Assembly (NCBI RefSeq): GCF_001549985.1
Contig: NZ_LROZ01000011.1
Location: forward strand, 1 to 64,000
Source of the DNA: Myroides odoratus
GTDB lineage: Bacteria > Bacteroidota > Bacteroidia > Flavobacteriales > Flavobacteriaceae
Reading direction: 5' to 3'
Length of the DNA stretch: 64,000 bases
The notes under the pieces: generated by a model
Databases searched by the model: none
What the model saw: only the letters and a program-made list of their open reading frames with translations
Told to the model about the DNA's origin: nothing
Program-made: the position numbers and the translations under genes
Shown: positions 7,460-15,767 of the stretch, piece by piece
Layout of the letters: each line of letters begins with the position of its first letter
Numbering within the stretch: position 1 is the stretch's first letter

Positions 7460-9526
7460 ATGAAAAAAAGAGTATTGTTAACCTCTGGTCTAGCTCTAGC
7501 TTCATTAGTTGCCTGTAAAGATGGCAAGAAAACAGAAGAAGTTGCAGATCAAGAAAATCACGGAATTAACTTAGAATACATGGACCTAAGTGTTAATCCT
7601 GGTGATGACTTTTTCCGTTTTGTAAACGGTACGTGGTATGATAACACAGAAATTCCTAATGATAGAACACGTTGGGGAAGTTTTGATGAATTGAGACAGA
7701 ATACAGATAAAGATGCCTTAGCTATTTTAAAGAAAGCAGCTGAAGCTCATAATTTGGATGCCAAATCAGATCAAGCGAAAGCAGTTGCTTTATTTGAAAC
7801 GTATCTAGATGATGCTACACGTAACAGTGTAGGTGTAACGCCTCTAAAACCATACTTGGATCAAATCAATGCGATTCAAACTCCTGCTGATGTGACTAAG
7901 TTAATCAATGACTTAGCTGACGAGGGTGGTTTAGGATTCTACTCTTCTTACGTATATGCTGATGCAAAAAACTCAAATGAAAACACGATTTATTTAAGTA
8001 CAGGTTCTCTTGGGTTACCTGATCGTGATTATTATGTGTTGCAAGATGCTGACATGAAAGAAAAACGCGAACAATACGTTGCACACGTAGCTCGTATGTT
8101 AGAGATGGCAGGAGAATCAAAAGAAGAAGCTACTGCAGATTCAAAACGCGTTTTAGCAATTGAAACAAAAATGGCTGAGCCTCGTTTAACAAGAGTAGAA
8201 CGTAGAGATAGCCGTTTAACTTATAACCCAATGACCATTGCGGAGTTACAAAAAACAACTCCAGTAGTTGATTGGACGGCTTATTTTAATGCAACAGGTT
8301 TGAAAAACATCGACAAAGTTGTTGTTTCTCAACCAAGATACATGAAAGCGTTAAATGACATTTTATCGGCTAAAAACATCGCAGATGCAAAAGCTTATTT
8401 AAAATGGACCTTAGTGAACGGATATGCTAGTACGTTATCTACCGACATGGAGACAGCAAACTGGGAATTCTATTCTAAAACATTAGAAGGAGCAAAAGAA
8501 CAAAGACCAGCTGAAGAAAGAGCACTTGCTGTTGTAAACAATACAATTGGTGAGGCTTTAGGTCAATTATACGTAGCTGAAAAATTCCCTGCTGAAGCGA
8601 AAGCAAAAGCTCAGGCGATGATTAAAAACGTATTAACAGCATTTGGTGAGCGTATCAAAAACTTACCTTGGATGGCTGAAGAGACTAAAAAAGGAGCGTT
8701 AGAAAAATTAGCGACTACTACAGTTAAAATTGGTTACCCTGACAAATGGGAGGATTATTCTAAAATGGATATCAAATCACCCGCAGCTAAAGGAAACTAT
8801 TTCGAAAACATGAGAAATGCATCGAAATGGGAAGTAGCGAAAAACAGAGAAGATTACGGTAAACCAGTAGATAAAACGAAATGGGGAATGTCACCGCAAA
8901 CAGTAAATGCGTACTTCAACCCATTATACAACGAAATCGTATTCCCTGCGGCTATCTTACAACCGCCATTCTACGATTACAAAGCAGATGAGGCTATCAA
9001 CTACGGAGGAATCGGTGCAGTTATTGGACACGAAATTTCACATAGTTTTGACGACTCTGGAGCGCGTTACGACAAAAATGGTAACTTAAACAACTGGTGG
9101 ACAGATGCTGACTTAGAGCGTTTTACTGTTTTAGGGAATAAACTTGCAGATCAATACAGCGCATTAGAACCACTTCCAGGTGTATTTGTAGATGGTAAAT
9201 TTACTTTAGGTGAAAACATTGGAGATTTAGGTGGTGTAAACGCTGCTTATGACGGATTAAAAATCTACTTGAAAGAGAATGGAGATCCAGGTTTAATCGA
9301 TGGATATACACCAGAACAACGTTTCTTTATTTCATGGGGAACAATCTGGAGAACGAAAGCACGTGATGAGGCGGTTAAAAACCAAGTAAAAACAGATCCA
9401 CACGCGCCAGGTTATTATAGAGCTTTTGTTCCTTTACAAAATGTTGATGCTTTCTACGAAGCATTCGATATCAAAGAAACAAACAAACTTTACATCAAAC
9501 CAGAAGAACGAGTTAAGATTTGGTAA
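7460..9526 (+). CDS. M13-family metallopeptidase lipoprotein (PepO/neprilysin-like)
   Basis: A 688-residue zinc endopeptidase of the neprilysin family, anchored outside the inner membrane as a lipoprotein (LVAC, Cys19). The active site is intact: H524-E525-I-S-H528 gives two zinc ligands and the catalytic Glu, and G584-E585-N-I-G-D589 gives the third ligand Glu585 and Asp589. The N-terminal MDLSVNPGDDFFRFVNGTWYDN block and the closing IKPEERVKIW are typical. Length is standard. A monocistronic unit with a -7 box at 7417 and a strong terminator at 9531. It probably degrades small peptides in the periplasm or at the surface. Confidence 0.95.
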   Translation: MKKRVLLTSGLALASLVACKDGKKTEEVADQENHGINLEYMDLSVNPGDDFFRFVNGTWYDNTEIPNDRTRWGSFDELRQNTDKDALAILKKAAEAHNLDAKSDQAKAVALFETYLDDATRNSVGVTPLKPYLDQINAIQTPADVTKLINDLADEGGLGFYSSYVYADAKNSNENTIYLSTGSLGLPDRDYYVLQDADMKEKREQYVAHVARMLEMAGESKEEATADSKRVLAIETKMAEPRLTRVERRDSRLTYNPMTIAELQKTTPVVDWTAYFNATGLKNIDKVVVSQPRYMKALNDILSAKNIADAKAYLKWTLVNGYASTLSTDMETANWEFYSKTLEGAKEQRPAEERALAVVNNTIGEALGQLYVAEKFPAEAKAKAQAMIKNVLTAFGERIKNLPWMAEETKKGALEKLATTTVKIGYPDKWEDYSKMDIKSPAAKGNYFENMRNASKWEVAKNREDYGKPVDKTKWGMSPQTVNAYFNPLYNEIVFPAAILQPPFYDYKADEAINYGGIGAVIGHEISHSFDDSGARYDKNGNLNNWWTDADLERFTVLGNKLADQYSALEPLPGVFVDGKFTLGENIGDLGGVNAAYDGLKIYLKENGDPGLIDGYTPEQRFFISWGTIWRTKARDEAVKNQVKTDPHAPGYYRAFVPLQNVDAFYEAFDIKETNKLYIKPEERVKIW

Positions 9527-9530
9527 TATA

Positions 9531-9567
9531 AAAAAAGGGTATTTCTAACGAAATACCCTTTTTTTAT
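9531..9567 (+). terminator. Terminator of the M13 peptidase gene
   Basis: Stem of about 15 bp (9531-9545 with 9550-9564, core GGGTATTTC/GAAATACCC) ending in a T run. Confidence 0.9.
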
Positions 9568-9640
9568 ATGGGTTATGAGTTATTAGTGATGGGTAAATTC
9601 TCGAATTAAAAATTATTATCACAATAGAAAATCCCCTCTA

Positions 9641-9734
9641 TATGCTGACGAGGAAAAGCAACACTTGTTACTCACACTCGTTCAGTCCGTTCAGTATGTC
9701 ATGCTGACGAAGGAAGCATCGCACCCGTTACTCA
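9641..9734 (+). repeat. Direct repeat pair (about 34 bp) in intergenic DNA
   Basis: The gene-free stretch 9568-9950 holds repeats rather than genes. Copy A at 9641-9674 and copy B at 9701-9734 both start with ATGCTGACG and end with GTTACTCA, with substitutions between. Copy B is also the left part of the palindromic element at 9694-9798. Confidence 0.65.
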
Positions 9735-9798
9735 ATAGCTGTTATGCTCCGTATGATGGATTACGAGATGCGACCTCTCCTGCGTCGAGATGACATAC
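9694..9798. repeat. Long imperfect palindromic intergenic repeat
   Basis: The left arm (from 9694, starting GTATGTCAT) is complementary, with mismatches, to the right arm ending at 9798 (ATGACATAC). The outer nine bases pair perfectly, and the inner GACGnAGGA/TCCTnCGTC segment pairs as well, over arms of about 33 bases and a loop of roughly 40. It resembles the dispersed palindromic elements with a GTCATnnnGACGnAGGAG arm that recur between genes in Bacteroidota; that recurrence is recalled, not tested here. Confidence 0.65.
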
Positions 9799-9950
9799 TA
9801 CAGGGTTACTGGGAGCAACTATTGAAAGTGGAATATAAGGCAACAATACTAATGACTACAAACGAAAAATGGGATACAAATGATACACTCACTTCTATCC
9901 CATTTACCTTATAGGTTTATCTTTGTTTTAATTTGCTACGTTCTGATTTC

Positions 9951-11525
9951 TTATTGCTTTTCTCCCACTTTCAAAACCATTGGATCAATCTTCAACAACC
10001 ATTCATAATAATCCTTTTGTCCTTTCAATTGATTCAAATATTCCGCAATTAGAAAATGCATAACTAATTCTTTATGGCGATCCAGTTTGAAAAATAATTT
10101 ATTGCTCTCTAAATGACGCTTAAAGGAAGTATATTCTTTTTTATCTGCTTGTAAATAGGCAATTAATTCTGCTGTGGTCATGTTATTATACCTTTGGCGC
10201 GCTTGATCAATTTCTTGAAATACATAATAACTCACCATTCCCGATTTCATCATCATGACAATGGCTTCCTCGCCGTGCTTTCTGGCAATAGGTACAAACA
10301 AATCGGGAACGATTCCCCCACCTCCATACACAATTCGTCCTTTTAGCGTTTTAAACTGCAAACTATCCGCAACTTTAATACTATCTGCGGCATACAATTC
10401 ACCATGCTCATAACGCGAACGGAAATCATTGTTGTAATCCTCTATACCGTTCTTGTAGTTCTTTTGGATAGAACGTCCAGAAGGGGTGTAATAACGTGCG
10501 GTTGTTAGTCGAATTGCAGAACCATCGCCCAACATCAATTCGCGTTGTACTAATCCTTTTCCAAATGTGCGTCTTCCAACAATAGTTCCTCGATCATTAT
10601 CCTGAATCGCCCCTGCAATAATCTCACTAGCAGAAGCACTATTTTCATTTACTAATACATAAAGGGGTTTCGTTGTAAAGAGATTTGTACTCTTCGCTTT
10701 GGTTACTTTTTCTTGTCCTCCGCGATTAATCGTTTTGACGATGATTTGATCCGTCAGCAATAAATCATTTAAAATTTTGCTCGATTGATCCATATAGCCT
10801 CCACTATTATCGCGTAAATCAATAATTAACCCTTGAATTCCCTCTTCAATTAATTGCAACAATCCCGCTTGAAATTCTTCATAGGTTGTACTTGCAAAGC
10901 GATTGATTTTGATATAGCCATATTGGTTGTCCAACTTAAGGGCAATATCTACACTTTTTAATGGTATCGGTTCGCGTTTTACCTTGATGTTTTTTCTTTC
11001 TTTGGTTGTTTTACGATAGACTTCTAAGGTAATAGCTGTGCCTTCATCTCCCCTTAATACAGAAGAAATCGTATCGGAAGAGATTTCCTTTCCATATAGC
11101 ACCTCTTGATTTGCTTTTAGAATGCGATCTCCAGCCAAAATACCCGCTTGAATAGAAGGTCCTCCTTCTAACGGTTTAATGACAGCCAATGAATCTTGAT
11201 AGAGGTAATATTGCACCCCAATACCGACAAAGCTTCCTTGCATGGATTCTGTGACCTCTTTCATGAGGTCTTTACCAATGTAAACCGAATGAGGGTCGAG
11301 TTGCTCTAGGATTGTGGTTACTGTGCGATCCACTATAGAATCCGTATCCACTTGATCCACGTATTCTTGCTCAATAAAGTCAAGCAAGCGATTTAGCTTT
11401 AGTTTATTGTGATTGGTAAAAAAGTTCCCATGTGAACGCTGAGAAGCAGACACTAAAAATCCGCCCAACAAAACGCCAAGGGAAATAGAAATTGCAACGA
11501 TAAAAGGCCAAAAAAACTTTTTCAT
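9951..11525 (-). CDS. S41-family C-terminal processing peptidase
   Basis: A 524-residue serine protease with an N-terminal membrane anchor (about 5-25), a PDZ domain (about 95-175, GIGVQYY ... GGPSIQAGILAGDRIL) and a tail-specific protease domain. The Ser/Lys dyad is S298 (in NSASASE) and K323 (FGKG), spaced 25 residues as in Prc/CtpA. The RDNSGG block at 238-243 is also present. It acts in the periplasm on C-termini of envelope proteins. It lies 10 bp after the dCMP deaminase gene and is probably co-transcribed from the box at 11996. Confidence 0.95.
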   Translation of the reverse strand: MKKFFWPFIVAISISLGVLLGGFLVSASQRSHGNFFTNHNKLKLNRLLDFIEQEYVDQVDTDSIVDRTVTTILEQLDPHSVYIGKDLMKEVTESMQGSFVGIGVQYYLYQDSLAVIKPLEGGPSIQAGILAGDRILKANQEVLYGKEISSDTISSVLRGDEGTAITLEVYRKTTKERKNIKVKREPIPLKSVDIALKLDNQYGYIKINRFASTTYEEFQAGLLQLIEEGIQGLIIDLRDNSGGYMDQSSKILNDLLLTDQIIVKTINRGGQEKVTKAKSTNLFTTKPLYVLVNENSASASEIIAGAIQDNDRGTIVGRRTFGKGLVQRELMLGDGSAIRLTTARYYTPSGRSIQKNYKNGIEDYNNDFRSRYEHGELYAADSIKVADSLQFKTLKGRIVYGGGGIVPDLFVPIARKHGEEAIVMMMKSGMVSYYVFQEIDQARQRYNNMTTAELIAYLQADKKEYTSFKRHLESNKLFFKLDRHKELVMHFLIAEYLNQLKGQKDYYEWLLKIDPMVLKVGEKQ

Positions 11526-11535
11526 AGCACACGCA

Positions 11536-11964
11536 TTAATCTAGGTCCTCGATATGGACCACCTCAACTCCTGCTTTATGCAGAAAATCAATACCCGCCA
11601 TATCTTTGTATCCTTCCACATACACCACGCGTTTTATTCCCGCTTGATGAATTAATTTACTACAATCGCGACAAGGAGACATAGTAATATATAAAGTTGC
11701 ATCTTGACAGCTTTGGGTAGAGCTTGCTACTTTTAGAATAGCGTTGGCTTCAGCATGTAATACATACCAATGCGTCTGGTCATTTTCATCTTCACAACAA
11801 TTATCGAATCCTGTAGGTGTTCCATTATATCCATCCGATATAATCATGCGATCTTTGACAATGATTGCACCAACTTTTTTGCGTTTACAGTAAGACAATT
11901 GGCCCCATTCGCGTGCTATACGCAAATACGCCTTATCGTACTTAGTTACTTTAGGATTTGACAT
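11536..11964 (-). CDS. dCMP deaminase (ComEB-like cytidylate deaminase)
   Basis: A 142-residue zinc enzyme converting dCMP to dUMP for thymidylate supply. Zinc site: H70-A-E72 (HAEANAI), with C98 and C101 in SPCRDC. The substrate-binding stretch DGYNGTPTGFDNC is typical of the ComEB/dCMP deaminase branch. Length is standard. It heads a two-gene unit with the S41 protease (10-bp gap). A TAnnTTTG box lies 32 bases upstream. Confidence 0.94.
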   Translation of the reverse strand: MSNPKVTKYDKAYLRIAREWGQLSYCKRKKVGAIIVKDRMIISDGYNGTPTGFDNCCEDENDQTHWYVLHAEANAILKVASSTQSCQDATLYITMSPCRDCSKLIHQAGIKRVVYVEGYKDMAGIDFLHKAGVEVVHIEDLD

Positions 11965-11995
11965 AAACCTCTATTTTATAACTCTTAATATACGA

Positions 11996-12003
11996 CAAAA
12001 ATA
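11996..12003 (-). promoter_or_regulatory. -7 box of the dCMP deaminase-S41 unit
   Basis: TATTTTTG on the - strand, 32 bases upstream of the ATG at 11964. A -33 element is not evident. Confidence 0.55.
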
Positions 12004-12221
12004 CACATAAGTTTCACGTGACTCTCTATCCTCGTTTGAAATAATGCAATTATCCTGATAGAATTACTTGTCTAACCCTAGCCTAACACCTATTATCTCC
12101 CTCATAAGCGTCTTTTTGACCTCCATTTTTTTTTGCTTCAAACACGCATTATTATAAAGTTTTTTTGTACATTACTTCTAATTAACACCTTAAACCAATT
12201 AACAACAAAAAGAGAACTCAT

Positions 12222-12650
12222 ATGGCTTATTTAGATTTATATAACAGTGATTTTAAAGAGCGTAACAAAGGGCACTTTGCTTCTATCGTTCGCGTTGCCT
12301 TAGCGGATGGAGATATCAGTGAAGAAGAGCTTAAATTCTTAAATGAATTAGCGGATAAATTGGATATCTCGACAGATGATTATGATAAAATCATGGCCAA
12401 TCCCGAAAAATACCCGGTTAATCCTCCATACTTAGAGATTAACAGAATCGAACGTTTGTATGATTTGGCTCGTATGGTTTATGCAAATCATATCTTAGGA
12501 CCTAGACAAAAAGATATTTTGCGCAAATTTGCTTCTGCCCTTGGGTTTACAGGAGATATTGACTTGATTGTAAACAAATCTTTATCACTCTTAGTTTTAG
12601 AAGTTGATATCGATACTTTTATCGCAGAAATTCAAAAAATAAAGCATTAA
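12222..12650 (+). CDS. TerB-like protein
   Basis: A 142-residue all-helical cytoplasmic protein of the TerB-like class. Key block: FASIVRVALADGDISEEELKFLNELADKLDI, where the acidic ADGDISEEE segment is the metal-binding signature of this fold. The rest is helical (LYDLARMVYANHILGPRQKDILRKFASALGF). It has no signal peptide. Its cellular role is not known; the tellurite label of the family should not be taken as function. A single-gene unit ended by the shared terminator at 12652-12684, convergent with fbp. Confidence 0.8.
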   Translation: MAYLDLYNSDFKERNKGHFASIVRVALADGDISEEELKFLNELADKLDISTDDYDKIMANPEKYPVNPPYLEINRIERLYDLARMVYANHILGPRQKDILRKFASALGFTGDIDLIVNKSLSLLVLEVDIDTFIAEIQKIKH

Positions 12651-12651
12651 A

Positions 12652-12684
12652 AAAAGGGGGTTTTACGACGTAAAACCCCCTTTT
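12652..12684. terminator. Bidirectional terminator, TerB-like gene and fbp
   Basis: A perfect 15-bp stem (12652-12666 with 12670-12684, GGGGGTTTTAC core) with a 3-base loop and A/T tracts at both sides, between convergent genes. Confidence 0.9.
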
Positions 12685-12701
12685 CTGTGCTTGATATGTT
12701 C

Positions 12702-13712
12702 TTATTGGTGTAAAGCCATAAATTCTTCTGCCTTTTCCACCATATTTTTACTTCCACAGAAGAACGGAACACGTTGGTGTAACTCCGTTGGTTCAATTTC
12801 CATGATACGCTTATATCCATCTGATGCTTTTCCTCCAGCTTGTTCCATGATAAAAGCAATTGGATTACACTCATACAACAATCTCAATTTTCCTTTCGGT
12901 GCTTTTGTACTTGTTGGATAAATATAGATTCCTCCTTTTAAAATATTACGGTGAATATCAGAAACTAAACTTCCAATATAACGAGCTGAATAAGGGCGAT
13001 TTCCTTGTTCTTCTTGGCAATATTTCAAGTAATCTTTCACTCCTTGTGGGAATTGGATATAATTTCCTTCATTGATAGAATAAACACTTCCATCTTCTTT
13101 AATTTTCATATTTGGATGAGACAAATAGAACGTTCCAATCGCTGGATTCAACGTGAAACCATTAACTCCTGCCCCTGTTGTGTACACCAACATCGTTGAT
13201 GAACCATACACAATATAACCAGCTGCTACTTGGTTTTCTCCTTTTTGCAAGAAGTCTTCCAACTGCACTGGAGTACCTGTTGGCGTCACACGGCGATAGA
13301 TAGAGAAAATAGTTCCTACCGAAACGTTTACATCAATATTAGAAGATCCATCTAATGGATCAATCAATACAACATATTTACTATCGTTATCCCCTTTTTT
13401 TCCTTGAATGGTAATAAAATCATCTTCCTCTTCAGAAGCAATTCCACATACAATTTCGCGATTAACTAACGTATTGATAAAAACCTCATTCGCGTAAACG
13501 TCCAATTTTTGTTGTTGTTCTCCTTGTACGTTTTCAGTACCAAAAGCGCCTACGATATCAACTAAACCCGCTTGGTTTACCTGATGACTAACTACCTTCG
13601 CTGCAAGTCGTAAAGAGTTAATTAAGCGAGAAAGCTCTCCCGATGAGTATTTAAAATCCTCTTGTTTGTCAATAATAAACTCCCCTAGTGTTTGGTGTCT
13701 TTTTGTTGTCAT
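12702..13712 (-). CDS. fbp: Class I fructose-1,6-bisphosphatase
   Basis: A gluconeogenic phosphatase producing fructose 6-phosphate. The start is set at the ATG at 13712 ([13 protein letters not shown], 336 residues); the frame is open to 13769, but that start would lie upstream of the putative -7 box at 13748-13755, and 336 residues matches class I enzymes. Metal-binding motif [10 protein letters not shown], the EEDD acidic block and the C-terminal [11 protein letters not shown] are present. Divergent from the GNAT-aspartate kinase unit, convergent with the TerB-like gene. Confidence 0.95.
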   Translation of the reverse strand: MTTKRHQTLGEFIIDKQEDFKYSSGELSRLINSLRLAAKVVSHQVNQAGLVDIVGAFGTENVQGEQQQKLDVYANEVFINTLVNREIVCGIASEEEDDFITIQGKKGDNDSKYVVLIDPLDGSSNIDVNVSVGTIFSIYRRVTPTGTPVQLEDFLQKGENQVAAGYIVYGSSTMLVYTTGAGVNGFTLNPAIGTFYLSHPNMKIKEDGSVYSINEGNYIQFPQGVKDYLKYCQEEQGNRPYSARYIGSLVSDIHRNILKGGIYIYPTSTKAPKGKLRLLYECNPIAFIMEQAGGKASDGYKRIMEIEPTELHQRVPFFCGSKNMVEKAEEFMALHQ

Positions 13713-13747
13713 GGAAAAATGATTCTTTAGTTGTGTATTTTGCTGTG

Positions 13748-13765
13748 CAAATATCGTTAATTTTG
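13748..13765. promoter_or_regulatory. Overlapping divergent -7 boxes, fbp and GNAT gene
   Basis: On the + strand TAATTTTG at 13758-13765 is a perfect TAnnTTTG. On the - strand GATATTTG (13755 down to 13748) matches with one mismatch. They are 2 bp apart and face away from each other, so polymerase can probably serve only one side at a time. The + box leaves only 8 bases before the first ATG (13774), which favours the ATG at 13807 for the GNAT protein. Confidence 0.5.
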
Positions 13766-13806
13766 TCATTCAAATGAAGTTATTAACCATAAATCCAACA
13801 AAAGAC

Positions 13807-14277
13807 ATGAATGTTAGAGCCGCTACTCCAGCCGATATGCCAGCTGTGCTACAATTAATTCAAGAATTAGCCACATTTGAAAAGGAACCCGATGCAGTTG
13901 TCCTAACTCCAGAGGACCTTATTCGAGATGGTTTTGGTGCTCATCCTCTTTTTCGCGTATTAGTTGCAGAACACGACAGTGAAATTATTGGTATGGCCCT
14001 CTTTTACTATCGATATTCTACTTGGAAAGGGAAGACCATCCATTTAGAAGACCTCATCGTAACAGCAAAAGCAAGAGGAACAGGAGCGGGAATGGCTTTG
14101 TATAAAAACGTGATTCAACTGGCAAAAGAAGAACAGGTAAGACGCGTAGAATGGGTGGTTTTAAATTGGAATCAACCAGCGATTGAATTTTATCAAAAAT
14201 CAGGCGCACAGGTGTTGGAGGATTGGTATACGGTACAAATGGATGAACAAGGTATTCATGCCTTTATCAATAATTAG
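13807..14277 (+). CDS. GNAT N-acetyltransferase (diamine acetyltransferase-like)
   Basis: A 156-residue GNAT enzyme from the chosen ATG at 13807 (MNVRAATPADM); 167 residues from the ATG at 13774, which sits too close to the -7 box. The acetyl-CoA loop is in the VTAKARGTGAGMAL stretch. The segments ELATFEKEPDAVVLT, FYYRYSTWKGKTIHLEDLIV and WNQPAIEFYQKSGA strongly resemble spermidine/spermine or thialysine acetyltransferases, so a small amine or amino acid is the likely substrate. It ends 6 bp before the aspartate kinase gene. Confidence 0.87.
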   Translation: MNVRAATPADMPAVLQLIQELATFEKEPDAVVLTPEDLIRDGFGAHPLFRVLVAEHDSEIIGMALFYYRYSTWKGKTIHLEDLIVTAKARGTGAGMALYKNVIQLAKEEQVRRVEWVVLNWNQPAIEFYQKSGAQVLEDWYTVQMDEQGIHAFINN

Positions 14278-14283
14278 TGGACA

Positions 14284-15537
14284 ATGAAAATATATAAATT
14301 TGGTGGAGCTTCGGTAAAAGATGCCGATAATGTAAAAAATGTAGGTCATGTCTTGCGTACCGTCGGTTATTCAGATAGTTTACTGATTGCTTCTGCAATG
14401 GGGAAAACAACCAATGCCTTAGAAGTTGTAGTACACAACTATTTTCAAAATCGGTTTGATTTGGCTGAATCAGTTCAAGTAGTCAAAGACTACCACCTCG
14501 AGATTCTACACGATTTATTCACCGATTCAACCCATGCGGTTTATCAAGCCGTCGATCACTTATTTGAATCGCTAACTTCATTTTTACTCAACAACAAATC
14601 GCCTAACTACAATTTTGTCTATGATCAGATTGTCAGCTATGGTGAGTTGCTATCTACGACGATTTTACATCATTACTTGCTGTGTTGCAACATTGAAAAT
14701 ACGTGGATTGACGCGCGTAATTTAATTAAAACAGACACGACCTATCGCGATGCTAATGTGCAATGGGAGAGTACTGAAGCTGCCATTACACAAGCGATAG
14801 ATAAAAAAGAATTATATATTACCCAAGGATTTATCGGATCAGATTACAATGGTTTTTCCACAACATTAGGCAGAGAAGGTTCTGATTACTCTGCTGCTAT
14901 TTTTGCATATGCACTGAATGCAGAAAGTGTAACCATTTGGAAGGATGTACCTGGCGTGCTGAATGCAGATCCGCGCTACTTTGAAGAAACCACTTTATTG
15001 GAACAAATTTCCTATCAAGAAGCCATCGAATTAGCCTTTTATGGTGCCTCTGTCATCCATCCTAAAACCTTACAACCCCTGCGCCAAAAGGAAATTCCAC
15101 TATATGTAAAATCCTTTGTAAATCCGACTTTACCCGGAACTTCGGTATCAAAAGGTGCAGATTTAAAACCAGCAATTCCTTGTTTCATTGTAAAGAAAAA
15201 TCAATTGTTGATTTCTCTTTCTTCTAAGGATTTCTCCTTTATCATGGAACAAAACATCAGTGATATTTTCAAATTATTCTGCGAATACAACATCAAGGTG
15301 AATGTCATCCAAAACTCAGCGATTAGTTTTTCGGTTTGTGTGGAGGATAAATTCAATCACTTTGAAGAATTGCGCCAAAAACTAAATGATCAATATCGCG
15401 TCAGTTATAATGAAAATGTTTCGCTCTATACTATTCGCCATTTTGACGAAACCTCAGCGGATCGCATCCTACAAGATAAGACCCTGTTATTAAAACAAGT
15501 GAATCGAGAAACCATGCAAATGGTAACAAGAGAATAA
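14284..15537 (+). CDS. Aspartate kinase
   Basis: A 417-residue monofunctional aspartokinase, the first step to lysine, threonine and methionine. It starts with the signature KFGGASV (5-11). The catalytic domain includes TLGREGSDYSAA and WKDVPGVLNADPR. An ACT regulatory region follows (about 300-400), starting near QLLISLSSKDFSF, which implies feedback control. Second gene of a two-gene unit with the GNAT gene. Confidence 0.93.
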   Translation: MKIYKFGGASVKDADNVKNVGHVLRTVGYSDSLLIASAMGKTTNALEVVVHNYFQNRFDLAESVQVVKDYHLEILHDLFTDSTHAVYQAVDHLFESLTSFLLNNKSPNYNFVYDQIVSYGELLSTTILHHYLLCCNIENTWIDARNLIKTDTTYRDANVQWESTEAAITQAIDKKELYITQGFIGSDYNGFSTTLGREGSDYSAAIFAYALNAESVTIWKDVPGVLNADPRYFEETTLLEQISYQEAIELAFYGASVIHPKTLQPLRQKEIPLYVKSFVNPTLPGTSVSKGADLKPAIPCFIVKKNQLLISLSSKDFSFIMEQNISDIFKLFCEYNIKVNVIQNSAISFSVCVEDKFNHFEELRQKLNDQYRVSYNENVSLYTIRHFDETSADRILQDKTLLLKQVNRETMQMVTRE

Positions 15538-15540
15538 AAA

Positions 15541-15572
15541 AAATAGCTTCACCTCGTTGAAGCTATTTTTTT
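15541..15572 (+). terminator. Terminator of the aspartate kinase unit
   Basis: Perfect 11-bp stem (15541-15551 with 15558-15568, AAATAGCTTCA) followed by T residues. Confidence 0.88.
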
Positions 15573-15737
15573 ATCTAAATCCTTCCCACCTATTGCATGG
15601 CTTGTCCTTAGCATCGAACAAGCCCCCATTATCCAGTTAGTCTAAATCAAACGACTTTCCTCTTTCTTTACTAAACACCTCATGTAGAGATTTAAATTTC
15701 CCTAAAATAGATTTCGTTAATTTTGGGTTAAATACAC

Positions 15738-15745
15738 TACTTTTG
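15738..15745 (+). promoter_or_regulatory. -7 box of the large outer-membrane protein gene
   Basis: TACTTTTG, 22 bases upstream of the ATG at 15768. The -33 position reads TTA rather than TTG. Confidence 0.5.
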
Positions 15746-15767
15746 GTTTTTTGGAGTTTATACATAC

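Noticed and set aside
9568..9950. Possible tRNA or structured RNA gene in the hairpin-rich gap
   Set aside because: The fold is a simple long palindrome with repeats and lacks tRNA arms or a T-loop sequence; better read as a dispersed repeat.
12222..12650. Tellurite resistance determinant
   Set aside because: Only the TerB-like fold is present; no other ter genes occur nearby, so the resistance label is not supported.
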